Both the position numbers and the translations under genes were made by a program. A stretch of DNA of 36,126 nucleotides from a virus. The notes below the pieces were generated by a model. It was not told the DNA's origin and ran no database searches. It saw nothing but the letters and a program-made list of their open reading frames with translations. Where the stretch lies: the IMG/VR virus record IMGVR_UViG_3300028025_002185, positions 1 to 36,126 of that record; one strand, written 5' to 3'. This document shows, in pieces, positions 24,277-31,263 of this stretch (position 1 is the first letter of the stretch; each line of letters begins with the position of its first letter).

Positions 24277-24670
24277 ATTCGTTGCTCCGCTCACGTTTAT
24301 CAATCTCTCTGTCAATGTACCACTTAGCCTTCTTAAGGTCTTCAATAGCATCTTTCTTCAGATCACAACGCCAGATATATTTAATTGCATTACCTAAGTT
24401 AAAGCCCATGTGTTCTGTAACTTGGATGCATTCAATACCTGAGGGATGCTCAGTGTAGTGTTTAGGTTTGTTAACAATGTCTTCCTGATCCTCTTCCTTA
24501 ACATCTACCCATTCCTTAATAGCTTCACTTAAGGGCTTAGCAGCTTCTTGAATGTACATACTACGAGGAACCCACTTCTCTCCCTCATAGCAGTCATTAC
24601 AAGGATGAATACCACCATCTAATTCTTTATAGAAACAAGTTCTACATTTATCCCATGTTGTTGTTTCCAT
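24254..24670 (-). CDS. DUF3310 protein with N-terminal zinc-finger-like Cys pairs
   Basis: This 138-residue protein has CRTC (residues 9-12) and CNDC (24-27), a probable zinc site. A linker follows, then DIVNKPKHYTEHPSGIECIQVTEH and NLGNAIKYIWRCDLKKDAIEDLKKAKWYIDREI (64-124), the DUF3310 domain of phages. From memory this domain also occurs in T7 gp1.7, a nucleotide kinase, so a role in nucleotide metabolism beside the ribonucleotide reductase is plausible. Its start overlaps the phosphoesterase gene by 23 bases. Confidence 0.8.
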   Translation of the reverse strand: METTTWDKCRTCFYKELDGGIHPCNDCYEGEKWVPRSMYIQEAAKPLSEAIKEWVDVKEEDQEDIVNKPKHYTEHPSGIECIQVTEHMGFNLGNAIKYIWRCDLKKDAIEDLKKAKWYIDREIDKRERSNECERNNNI

Positions 24671-25424
24671 ATTTCCTCCCTAAATATTCAACACTTAAAA
24701 ACATCTCATCGAAGTGTCCATCTTGTACTTCATTCATCATAAGTAAACCTCTCCAGTGTCTGTTACTTAGTTGATCCATATACGACTCATCGTGTAGATA
24801 AAAACTTCCAACAATAATAGCGCATATAGGTTTACCGTCAGCTCGTTTACCGTAGGCGATCTGTTTACCTTGCTGATGGCCAGCAACGCAAGACATATGA
24901 AGTTTATTAATAATAGCACTGGCAGCTCCGGCAGGTCTCCCCATGGCTCCAACAGGCCAATAGTGGTTAAACCCCACACCGTGAATAAAAACAGGGTGGA
25001 GAAACCCGTGAACCTCCCAATCTTTCTCATAGTCTAAGTCCTTGGTTGAGATCAATCCCTCTAGAGTTGGATTGTTGTTAACAGCCCTATCAATACGATT
25101 CTCATGGTTCCCTAGAGTCATCACCATACGAGGTTTGTATACCTTGTGCTTACCTACTTTCTGTGACCTTTGAAGTTCCCTAAGAGGAGCCAGTAACAGC
25201 TTCATGGCCTCCTTAGCAGCTTCAACATCCTTCTTGTAGCGTAAACCTTCAAAGTATTTACTACCTTTGATGTCGTGGCTACTAAGGCTTGGCATGTCAG
25301 CAAAGTCACCTAGATTAACAACTACATCAGGTTTGTAATCGACAATAGCTTTACCAGCCCATGTCAGATGCTCTAAAGGTACACCTTCTTTAACTTGACA
25401 GTCAGGTATCACTAGTATCTTCAA
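24648..25424 (-). CDS. Calcineurin-like metallophosphoesterase, TTG start
   Basis: This 258-residue protein carries the metal-binding motifs of the superfamily: PDCQ (Asp8), NLGDFAD (Asp40), TLGNHENR (Asn106-His107), HPVFIHGVGF and AGHQQGK (His183). It probably hydrolyses phosphoester bonds in nucleic acids or nucleotides; the substrate is not evident. I chose TTG at 25424 (giving MKILVIPDCQ, a normal family start) because AAGGAG lies exactly 6 bases upstream; a longer TTG start at 25439 overlaps that site. It overlaps the previous gene by 23 bases. Confidence 0.85.
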   Translation of the reverse strand: MKILVIPDCQVKEGVPLEHLTWAGKAIVDYKPDVVVNLGDFADMPSLSSHDIKGSKYFEGLRYKKDVEAAKEAMKLLLAPLRELQRSQKVGKHKVYKPRMVMTLGNHENRIDRAVNNNPTLEGLISTKDLDYEKDWEVHGFLHPVFIHGVGFNHYWPVGAMGRPAGAASAIINKLHMSCVAGHQQGKQIAYGKRADGKPICAIIVGSFYLHDESYMDQLSNRHWRGLLMMNEVQDGHFDEMFLSVEYLGRKYGNNNMG

Positions 25425-25584
25425 GATCAACTCCTTCAACAGTTAGTTTATCTCCACTACGTATACCAGCTTTGATAGCCTCTAGTATGCCGTAGCTTAA
25501 GAGTGCTTGAGCTTCATCAGCTGTTAAGTCAAACTGAAAAGTGGCACTACCATCTTCATGCTCTTTAATCAGATCTACGTTCAC
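25402..25584 (-). CDS. Hypothetical phage protein
   Basis: This 60-residue acidic protein, MNVDLIKEHEDGSATFQFDLTADEAQALLSYGILEAIKAGIR, fits a small alpha/beta fold. Similar short proteins starting MNV(D)(L/I)IKE.EDGSA.F.F are frequent in phage replication regions, without known function. It overlaps both neighbours by about 20 bases, implying translational coupling. Confidence 0.7.
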   Translation of the reverse strand: MNVDLIKEHEDGSATFQFDLTADEAQALLSYGILEAIKAGIRSGDKLTVEGVDLEDTSDT

Positions 25585-25828
25585 TCTCAGCCTCCTTCAA
25601 GAATTCTTCAGCATCAGGTCTGTACATGAAGTATCTCAAACATGTAGCAATAGCTCTATTGATTTTTAAGTTCTCCACGATGTCTTGAGGATCACTGCTG
25701 AAGCCACCGCTGATAGTGTTTAGGTAGGTCTCTTTAAGAGTCTCTACAGTGATAGCGTCAGCTAAGTCATACCAAGCATTCTTAGCTTCCTGTGAATTCT
25801 CAACTGCTTGTATAAGTTTATTTAACAC
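25565..25828 (-). CDS. Hypothetical helical protein, GTG start
   Basis: This 87-residue protein contains LNKLIQAVENSQEAKNAWYDLADAIT, LKINRAIATCLRYFMY and an acidic tail. I chose GTG at 25828 because AAAGGA lies 7 bases upstream; an ATG at 25852 is possible but lacks such a site and lies in the endonuclease gene. Function unknown. It starts just before the endonuclease I stop. Confidence 0.65.
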   Translation of the reverse strand: MLNKLIQAVENSQEAKNAWYDLADAITVETLKETYLNTISGGFSSDPQDIVENLKINRAIATCLRYFMYRPDAEEFLKEAESERRSD

Positions 25829-26258
25829 ATTTAGTTCCTTTCTTAGGTTCATTTAACCATGACACAGGAATATCTTTATCAGCGAATTTGAACCCATGCT
25901 TATCACACCACATACCGTATGTTGTCTGACTTAGCTTTGAAAGCTTAGCTTTAGAGTTACTAAAGACAAACCTAATATCTAACTCAGGGTACTGCTCTTG
26001 AATCATTAGGTGCTTCTGTCTATCCGCTGTTACAAATCTTCCCTTACTCTCAATGATAATACCGTTGTTAAGAAGTACAAAGTCAGGAGTGTACTTTCTA
26101 GACTTGGCAGGCTGTACATAATCAATCACTAGCTTCTCATACTCAAATGGAATGCCTAGATTAGTTAAGTTCTCAGCTATCTTGTCTTCTAGGCCAGATC
26201 TAAAGCCATGCTTTAAAGCTACCTGTCTGACTGTAAGTGGCTTCCTCTTGTTGCTCAT
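25818..26258 (-). CDS. T7-like endonuclease I (Holliday junction resolvase)
   Basis: This 146-residue enzyme resolves branched DNA during replication and packaging and can help degrade host DNA. The metal site is intact: Glu24 (RSGLEDKIAENL), Asp59 (RKYTPDFVL), Glu70 and Lys72 (IIIESKGRF), corresponding to T7 gp3 Glu20, Asp55, Glu65 and Lys67. Length matches T7 gp3 (149). The basic N-terminus is usual. The start overlaps the previous gene by 4 bases (ATGA). Confidence 0.93.
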   Translation of the reverse strand: MSNKRKPLTVRQVALKHGFRSGLEDKIAENLTNLGIPFEYEKLVIDYVQPAKSRKYTPDFVLLNNGIIIESKGRFVTADRQKHLMIQEQYPELDIRFVFSNSKAKLSKLSQTTYGMWCDKHGFKFADKDIPVSWLNEPKKGTKCVK

Positions 26259-26542
26259 ACTACCCTAGTCCTTTGATACTGGTGCAGCAAGGCTCCAAAG
26301 GCATCTGTAAACTCTTCATCGTGGTTTAGCTTACCCATTGTAAACATAACGGCATGCACTAACTCATGATAGAAGGTTTGCTCAGTAGCTTGTTTGTTCA
26401 TGCCACTTCGGATTGATATAGCTTGTTTCTCAGGATCACACTTACCCATATCATCTAAGTAGCTAACAAACTCTACAGTCCAGACAGCTCCTGCGAGACT
26501 GAAGGAGGTTGCCACATCTGGTTTGGTTTCCTTCTTAGCCAT
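26255..26542 (-). CDS. Zinc-metallopeptidase-like protein (HELVH)
   Basis: This 95-residue protein contains FYHELVHAVMF, an HExxH zinc site with His59, Glu60 and His63, followed by NHDEEFTDAFGALLHQYQ, which may give the third ligand. An N-terminal beta part (FSLAGAVWTVEFVSYL...KQAISIR) precedes it. The layout resembles minimal ImmA/IrrE- or SprT-like peptidase domains of phages. Its target is unknown; by analogy it could cleave a host regulator or repair protein. The gene overlaps the 3' end of the exonuclease by 70 bases in another frame; a GTG start at codon 10 is an alternative. Confidence 0.75.
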   Translation of the reverse strand: MAKKETKPDVATSFSLAGAVWTVEFVSYLDDMGKCDPEKQAISIRSGMNKQATEQTFYHELVHAVMFTMGKLNHDEEFTDAFGALLHQYQRTRVV

Positions 26543-27186
26543 AAGAGCTTACCGTTCTCCAGTACCCTGTCAGTATTGCCGTCATAAGCTTTGATACAAG
26601 CTTCATATAGTTCCCTTTCAGTTGTACAGTCTTTCAATATCTTATCAGCCTTTACAGGGCCAATACCTCTGATACCTTCTATGTTATCAACTCTGTCACC
26701 TGTCAGTATCTGTTTGTAGAAACTGTACAAGCCTTCAAACTCAGTAACATAGTATTCTTCATCCTTTACAGGATTGTAATGCCAGCCGGGTAACTGATCT
26801 AGGTCTTTATCTACATGCACTATCCAGTAGTTACCTTCAGTGGATGCAATACCTACAGCGTCATCAGCCTCTTCACCCTCTGACATCTTAGCCCCTAGCT
26901 TCATTAGATGCTTACGAAGGGCATCGTAGTGCTTAGGCTTAGGAGCATCTTTACGATTCCCCTTGTAAGGAACTGTGGTAGCTACCTCGAATCTAAAGTT
27001 AGTTTTACCTGTAATCCAAGCTCTGTAGTCATCACACTTCAAGCGCATATAGATTATGTCGGTAAACCACTCTGTGAGTCGATTTAGTGCCCACCGTTCC
27101 TCTTCGTCCTCATTGGAGAAGCCAACTTTATATACTAAAAAGTCAGCATCTACAATAGCCTCAGTAGGCCTATTAGAGGACATCAT
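26473..27186 (-). CDS. 5'-3' exonuclease (T7 gp6/FEN-type)
   Basis: This 237-residue nuclease removes RNA primers and recesses 5' ends for recombination and host DNA breakdown. Motifs from the ATG at 27186: IVDADFLVY (Asp13), VPYKGNRK (73-79), EEADDAVGIA (105-114), VDKDLDQLPG (125-134), TGDRVDNIEGIRGIGPVKA (162-180, acidic residues plus helix-hairpin-helix). The C-terminus LLWLRRKPNQMWQPP is typical. The start is uncertain: ATGs at 27186 and 27183 and an upstream GTG at 27210 are all in frame. It overlaps SSB by 14 bases. Confidence 0.9.
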   Translation of the reverse strand: MMSSNRPTEAIVDADFLVYKVGFSNEDEEERWALNRLTEWFTDIIYMRLKCDDYRAWITGKTNFRFEVATTVPYKGNRKDAPKPKHYDALRKHLMKLGAKMSEGEEADDAVGIASTEGNYWIVHVDKDLDQLPGWHYNPVKDEEYYVTEFEGLYSFYKQILTGDRVDNIEGIRGIGPVKADKILKDCTTERELYEACIKAYDGNTDRVLENGKLLWLRRKPNQMWQPPSVSQELSGL

Positions 27187-27604
27187 CCGCTGTTTCTTGT
27201 TCCTCAGCACCCTCTGGAGAGTACACCTTCAATTCAGTGATCACCAGCTTCTTAATTGATGGTGCAGCACCAAACTTAGCTGACATCTTGTGGCGGTATG
27301 AGGACACCAATGCATAACACTTAGTACCGTTACCAATCTTAGAGATATCTACAGGATTACCCTCTTCATCGACAGGCTCAAATAAGAACTTAGACTTACC
27401 GACAATATACTTACCCATTGTGTCTTTATCTTTCAACTTAATACCAAGCTCTTCCAACTTAGCACAGGCTGCATCGCTCAACTGTCCCAATGTGCACTCA
27501 TACTTATCGTTAGCCTCGTTGAACTTCTTGTTGTACTCTTTCATCCAGTTACTCCAGTACAGTTCACCAGCGACTTTTACGGGTTTGATGCTATCAATAC
27601 TCAT
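27173..27604 (-). CDS. Single-stranded DNA-binding protein (gp2.5-like)
   Basis: This 143-residue protein contains GELYWSNWMKEYNKKFNEANDKYECTLGQLSD, DKDTMGKYIVGKSKF and SKIGNGTKCYALVSSYRHKM...APSIKKLVITEL. This is the pattern of podovirus single-strand binding proteins with an OB fold. It ends in an acidic tail, EEQETADDVL, as SSBs use to contact polymerase and helicase. It lies directly before the exonuclease in the replication operon. Residue-level DNA contacts cannot be judged here. Confidence 0.85.
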   Translation of the reverse strand: MSIDSIKPVKVAGELYWSNWMKEYNKKFNEANDKYECTLGQLSDAACAKLEELGIKLKDKDTMGKYIVGKSKFLFEPVDEEGNPVDISKIGNGTKCYALVSSYRHKMSAKFGAAPSIKKLVITELKVYSPEGAEEQETADDVL

Positions 27605-27628
27605 TTCATTTTCCTTTAATGTTTAAGT

Positions 27629-27787
27629 TTACTCAGCTGTTACAGGGGCTACTTCTTGTTGTTTCTCTTGTGCTTGGAATTGTTCCACCAGCTTCTGATG
27701 CAACGGGAATGCACCTGACTCAGTAGGAAGTTGTCCAATCACACGAACAATGAAAGCAGCTTCATTAGGTTCAATGTTAAATACCAT
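27629..27787 (-). CDS. Small hypothetical protein (52 aa)
   Basis: Read directly from the sequence: MVFNIEPNEAAFIVRVIGQL, then PTESGAFPLHQKLVEQFQAQ and a Gln/Glu-rich end. AGAGGA lies 5 bases before the ATG. The EP.EA.FI...I..LPT..GA.PLHQKL..Q pattern is common in short phage proteins near SSB genes. Function unknown. It fills the 194-base space between the SSB gene and the next gene upstream. Confidence 0.75.
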   Translation of the reverse strand: MVFNIEPNEAAFIVRVIGQLPTESGAFPLHQKLVEQFQAQEKQQEVAPVTAE

Positions 27788-27798
27788 TTTAGTCCTCT

Positions 27799-27981
27799 TT
27801 AGTGTAGCTCGTTTGATTGTGGGTGAGCCATATTACCCATAGCTAGATCTTCTAAGTATACCAATGCTGAAGCCAACACTGTATATACCTCTTCAAGATC
27901 TAGATCCTCACCTATCTTAACCTTGAAAGTGTCTCCTTCAACGTTAAATAGGATTTGATTCTTCTCTATGATCTTCGACAT
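27799..27981 (-). CDS. Hypothetical acidic protein
   Basis: This 60-residue protein, MSKIIEKNQILFNVEGDTFKVKIGEDLDLEEVYTVLASALVYLEDL, has a beta hairpin plus helix pattern and ends MAHPQSNELH. Its first 38 bases overlap the 3' end of the HNH gene. No family recognised. Confidence 0.65.
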   Translation of the reverse strand: MSKIIEKNQILFNVEGDTFKVKIGEDLDLEEVYTVLASALVYLEDLAMGNMAHPQSNELH

Positions 27982-28351
27982 AAGTAGCAGCCTTTCTCAT
28001 AAGTTCTGGATTATCTTTAAATAAACCTAGAGCACGATTACAGTTATGACATAAAAGCTTTCTAACCTTACCTGTCTTATGATCATGATCAACAGCTAGT
28101 TTCTCATTGTGATTATTCTTACCTATTAAGAATCCTTCAGAAGAACACAAGTAACATTTATTATCTTGGTCTTTCTTCATCTTAGATAGGCCGTTATCAT
28201 CAATACCATAATTTCGTTTGTAGTAAGAATTCTTTCCTCTACATTCTACACTACAGTATGTATTGCATGGGTTAGTAGGTGTAAAGACATTACCGCAAGT
28301 TTTACAGCTCTTATCTTTAAAGTACCCGTTAGGATATTTAGTGACAGTCAT
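27944..28351 (-). CDS. HNH endonuclease, endonuclease VII-like
   Basis: This 135-residue protein has an N-terminal zinc finger (CKTC 16-19; CSVEC 33-37). The recombination endonuclease VII core follows: CYLC (66-69), AVDHDHKTGKVRKLLCHNCN with Asp88-His91 and Cys101/Cys104, then ALGLFKDNP with Asn114. Such proteins either resolve branched DNA or behave as free-standing homing-type nucleases. It is inserted right after the DNA polymerase (14-base overlap), a favoured place for mobile HNH genes, and its DNA is more AT-rich than neighbours. Since endonuclease I is also present, a homing origin is my preferred reading. Confidence 0.88.
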   Translation of the reverse strand: MTVTKYPNGYFKDKSCKTCGNVFTPTNPCNTYCSVECRGKNSYYKRNYGIDDNGLSKMKKDQDNKCYLCSSEGFLIGKNNHNEKLAVDHDHKTGKVRKLLCHNCNRALGLFKDNPELMRKAATYVEDHREESNPI

Positions 28352-30041
28352 ACCAATTCTTTCCAGTTTTAAACTCAGCTCCTACAGGACATCTAAACTT
28401 TAGAATTTCACCTGCATCAGCTGCTGCTTTAACTACAATCTCACCTACTATTATACCATACTTTTCAGGAACTTCAATCTGGACTTCGTCATGAACCCAC
28501 GCTACGAGCTTAAATGGTATCTTTTTTGCTTTGAGCTCCTTGTGAAAGCACACAATCCATTGCTTAGCGATAATCGCTCCTGCCGACTGCAAGAGTGTAT
28601 TAAGTGCGCTATGCTCAGATCTAATCTGCAACCTACGTCCATCAAGACCCGGTATCCACCCTTTTGCAGCGAATTTAGATACTTTCTTCTTAAGCGCAGC
28701 GTATGCTGGGACGTTCCGTTGAAAATTATCAATAATCTTTTTCCCTTGCTTTTCTGAACCACCAATAATTGTACCAACCTTACCCGGTGAAGCACCGTAG
28801 AGTGTGGCGTAGAGCACAGTCTTGGCAAGATCTCTCGTAGCGACTCCAAATGCATTCTGATTTCTCGTGTGGACATCTCCATTTACAACCTCATTTGAAT
28901 ATTCAGGATCATTAAGATAGTGAGCAAAGCAACGCAACTCAATACCAGACAAGTCTGTACCAACAAGTACATTACCTTCCTCAACAGTCCAACAACTTCT
29001 ACATTCTTTACCATATACTGACCTCGTAGCAGGTATTTGAGCCATATTAGGTGAGCTATGAGTAGCTCTTCCAGATACAGCCCCATTAGTGATAACCTTA
29101 CCGTGAACTCTACCGTCCTTACCTACAGCTTCTAACCAGCTTTCAATCTGAGCTACTCGTTTCTGTAGCATCAGGTATTCAGCAATCATCTGAGCCTCAG
29201 GAATCTTAGTGACATTAGCTAGTACTGTCTCATCGACAATAGGTTGACCCTTCTCAGTGAACTCCTTAGGCTTCCATCCTAACTCCATCAACTTCTCTCC
29301 GATTTGTTTCCTACTTCCGGGGTTGAAAGTATCAACGGAATCTTGGATGGGTCTTCCATGGGTCTTGTGGAACCTTGGAGTGATGACTGGAGGCCATCTC
29401 TCTTGCATCTGTTCATATATTCCTGCCATCTTTCCTTTGATGTCAGCAAGTAAGCAGGTTGCGAAGGGTAAGTCAAGTTTGAAGCCATTACGTTCCTGTT
29501 CAGCTATGATAGAAGCTACCTTATGTTCAAGATCAATGCTTTCTTGTGAAAAGCCTTTCTTAGTGAGTTCATCAGTAAGATGCTTATAAAGATTGCAAGT
29601 GACCTCAACGTCCCTAATGCAATAATACTCCAGAAGAGCCATATGAGGAACGTTGAAGCACTCACCTTTATACTCCTCTTTTCTGTTCATTAACCATTCC
29701 CAGATCCTTTTGTAGTCAACCTTCTTGAGTGCCTTCATCCTCTCGCCCCAAGCGTCTAAGCTGTGCCCGTTCTCTATTGAGGGATTTAACAACCTTGACG
29801 CTATCAGTGTATCGTACACTTGGCTCAAGCGAATCTTCGTAGTCCATAGCCGATTGAGTATCGGGAAATCGAAGCTTATGCCGTTGTGGGCTACTATCAA
29901 CGTAGTGTCCTTTAAATACTCCACGAGGCTGTTTGCTGCTTTCCATACGTTAACTTCTCCAGTATCAATGTCTTTAGTGACTACCATCCAGATCGTGTTG
30001 TGATCTAATGTTGTCTCGATGTCTAACACAATACGCTTCAT
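28338..30041 (-). CDS. Family A DNA polymerase, T7-like without thioredoxin-binding loop
   Basis: This 567-residue replicative polymerase has an intact 3'-5' exonuclease: LDIETT (Asp7, Glu9), HNGISFD (Asp58) and CIRD (Asp144). The polymerase has motif A GTDLSGIELR (Asp363), motif B RDLAKTVLYATLYG (Arg403, Lys407, Tyr411, Tyr415) and motif C VHDEV (His517, Asp518, Glu519), ending NWYDCH like T7 NWAICH. T7 polymerase (704 aa) carries a thioredoxin-binding loop of about 76 residues before NPSSR; here only about 21 residues separate ERWPP (214-218) from FNPGSR, so the loop is absent. Tyr411 matches T7 Tyr526, the position that lets dideoxynucleotides be accepted. Confidence 0.95.
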   Translation of the reverse strand: MKRIVLDIETTLDHNTIWMVVTKDIDTGEVNVWKAANSLVEYLKDTTLIVAHNGISFDFPILNRLWTTKIRLSQVYDTLIASRLLNPSIENGHSLDAWGERMKALKKVDYKRIWEWLMNRKEEYKGECFNVPHMALLEYYCIRDVEVTCNLYKHLTDELTKKGFSQESIDLEHKVASIIAEQERNGFKLDLPFATCLLADIKGKMAGIYEQMQERWPPVITPRFHKTHGRPIQDSVDTFNPGSRKQIGEKLMELGWKPKEFTEKGQPIVDETVLANVTKIPEAQMIAEYLMLQKRVAQIESWLEAVGKDGRVHGKVITNGAVSGRATHSSPNMAQIPATRSVYGKECRSCWTVEEGNVLVGTDLSGIELRCFAHYLNDPEYSNEVVNGDVHTRNQNAFGVATRDLAKTVLYATLYGASPGKVGTIIGGSEKQGKKIIDNFQRNVPAYAALKKKVSKFAAKGWIPGLDGRRLQIRSEHSALNTLLQSAGAIIAKQWIVCFHKELKAKKIPFKLVAWVHDEVQIEVPEKYGIIVGEIVVKAAADAGEILKFRCPVGAEFKTGKNWYDCH

Positions 30042-30156
30042 ATTCAGCTTTCAAGTCTTCGTAGTGATGGATCAGTAATTGATACTTATCTTGAAGTTCA
30101 TAGTACTTCGTTTCTAAGTCAAGCATTCTACCAGCTATCTTATCTAAGTCAATCAT
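29974..30156 (-). CDS. Small coiled-coil protein upstream of DNA polymerase
   Basis: This 60-residue protein, MIDLDKIAGRMLDLETKYYELQDKYQLLIHHYEDLKAEYEAY, is an almost continuous coiled coil with a charged His/Arg/Asp end. The ATG at 30156 overlaps the previous stop (ATGA) and has AGGGGA 8 bases upstream. Its 3' end overlaps the polymerase start by 68 bases in another frame. A polymerase partner is possible, but there is no direct evidence. Confidence 0.65.
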   Translation of the reverse strand: MIDLDKIAGRMLDLETKYYELQDKYQLLIHHYEDLKAEYEAYCVRHRDNIRSQHDLDGSH

Positions 30157-30353
30157 TTTTTCATTCCCCTGATTATCTCTGCTAAGTAGGGAGCACCATA
30201 TCTGGTCTCGAACCACTCAGCTACCTCATCAATCACTTGATTACGCTGAGATACAGACACATACACGCCATCAAAGAAGTATGGCTGTCCTGACTTCATA
30301 GCATTCTCTCGTGCAATACGCTCAAACTCATCGTCTTCGTCAGTATGAATCAT
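30153..30353 (-). CDS. Hypothetical protein
   Basis: This 66-residue protein, MIHTDEDDEFERIARENAMKSGQPYFFDGVYVSVSQRNQVIDEVAEWFETRYG, has an acidic start and a helical end (YLAEIIRGMKK). AAGGAGG lies 11 bases before the ATG, directly after the tiny gene upstream. No family recognised. Confidence 0.65.
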   Translation of the reverse strand: MIHTDEDDEFERIARENAMKSGQPYFFDGVYVSVSQRNQVIDEVAEWFETRYGAPYLAEIIRGMKK

Positions 30354-30366
30354 GTTTTGTTCCTCC

Positions 30367-30432
30367 TTACTTTGAAATCAATACACCTGCAATAAAGCAC
30401 AATGCTAAAAAAATAAGATAACTTTCGCTCAT
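30367..30432 (-). CDS. Tiny membrane peptide (21 aa)
   Basis: Read directly from the sequence: MSESYLIFLALCFIAGVLISK. It is one hydrophobic segment of about 16 residues with polar ends. The start overlaps the preceding stop (ATGA), and its stop is joined to the strong AAGGAGG site of the next gene. The spacing and start/stop overlap argue for a translated membrane microprotein, but a 21-codon frame can arise by chance. Confidence 0.5.
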   Translation of the reverse strand: MSESYLIFLALCFIAGVLISK

Positions 30433-30809
30433 GTGTTCTTCTCCTTGAGTTTGGCTTCAATAACTGTAAAAACCTCGTCATCTGTTTTATGGTCTAGCCA
30501 TGAGCTAAACAAATGTTTTTCCTTATCCGTCAGCCCCACCCATGTGCGCTGTGGTGGGGTGGTGTAGAAAGGTTGTCCAACATAAAAAATATTTTTATCC
30601 GCAAAATGTAAAGTTCCATCCTCTCGCATCCACGCAACAGGTTCATCCTTCGCTTCTCCGTCACTTCGTGACAATAGTGCGGCTTTAATGGCGGTGATGG
30701 CTTCATTGTTCTTTTCCCAAACTTCGGTTGGCGCATCGGTTTCAAGCCATGCCCTATTTTCTTTCAACGCCTCCAATGCTAATTTAAGAGCTTCATCTTT
30801 ATCATTCAT
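30429..30809 (-). CDS. Hypothetical protein of Burkholderiales phage type
   Basis: This 126-residue protein starts with a helix (EALKLALEALKENRAWLE...EAITAIKAALLSR), followed by EPVAWMREDGTL and FYTTPPQRTWVGLTDKEKHLFSSW. The EPVAWM...TTPPQR.WVGLT layout recurs in phages and prophages of Burkholderiales, with unknown function. Its DNA (GTGGTGGGGT, GTGCGCTG) is richer in GC than the rest of the operon, suggesting recent acquisition. A similar REWVGLT segment occurs in the protein at 34124-34324. Confidence 0.75.
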   Translation of the reverse strand: MNDKDEALKLALEALKENRAWLETDAPTEVWEKNNEAITAIKAALLSRSDGEAKDEPVAWMREDGTLHFADKNIFYVGQPFYTTPPQRTWVGLTDKEKHLFSSWLDHKTDDEVFTVIEAKLKEKNT

Positions 30810-31099
30810 GATATTTGTTTCCCTCTATAGTTCAACTCAGTACATTGATACACAGGAGCTTCCTTCCAGTTAGGTCGGTAGGTATACTTAATAGCTACTC
30901 CAGCAGATCCTGATACAGTCTCTAAAGTTTGATTCTTCTTAGCTCTATAAGCTCTCTTATGTGCAGCTTTGATGTCTCTATTCCTCTGAGCCCATTCACG
31001 CTCCTTGATGCGTCTACGATTAGCTCTCTCTTCAATGACTTCTGGAGAAACTCCAATGTCCATCATCCTTTGCATCCACTTAGGTATAGTACCTGTCAT
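30806..31099 (-). CDS. Hypothetical basic protein
   Basis: This 97-residue protein, MTGTIPKWMQRMMDIGVSPEVIEERANRRRIKEREWAQRNRDIKAAHKRAYRAKKN, is a long Arg/Lys-rich helix likely to bind nucleic acid. A short beta part (VAIKYTYRPNWKEAPVY) follows. It is joined to both neighbours by 4-base overlaps. No family recognised. Confidence 0.7.
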   Translation of the reverse strand: MTGTIPKWMQRMMDIGVSPEVIEERANRRRIKEREWAQRNRDIKAAHKRAYRAKKNQTLETVSGSAGVAIKYTYRPNWKEAPVYQCTELNYRGKQIS

Positions 31100-31242
31100 T
31101 TTGCAGCCTCCAAGTATAATCCCACATTCCCTAGAGCATAACCTACGAAGGCTATACCTAAGCCAGTGTTACCTTTAACGAGTAGGTCAATAGCTACAAC
31201 AGTGTAGACTACTCCTACTACAGCGATTAACCATGCGCTCAT
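31096..31242 (-). CDS. Small two-segment membrane protein (48 aa)
   Basis: Read directly from the sequence: MSAWLIAVVGVVYTVVAIDL, LVKGNTGLGIAFVGYALGNV, GLYLEAAK. Two hydrophobic segments are separated by a KGNT turn, giving a membrane hairpin. Its stop overlaps the next start (ATGA), and AGGAATCGTT precedes its ATG. Similar small hairpins occur in other phage replication regions. Function unknown. Confidence 0.75.
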   Translation of the reverse strand: MSAWLIAVVGVVYTVVAIDLLVKGNTGLGIAFVGYALGNVGLYLEAAK

Positions 31243-31263
31243 AACGATTCCTCTTTCATTCGA

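Noticed and set aside
26473-26542. Frameshift error joining exonuclease and peptidase-like frames
   Set aside because: The exonuclease ends with its usual C-terminus and the second frame has its own full domain start, so overlapping genes are more likely.
28502-28882. 126-codon frame inside the DNA polymerase gene
   Set aside because: An out-of-frame shadow of strongly conserved polymerase motifs; no start signal.
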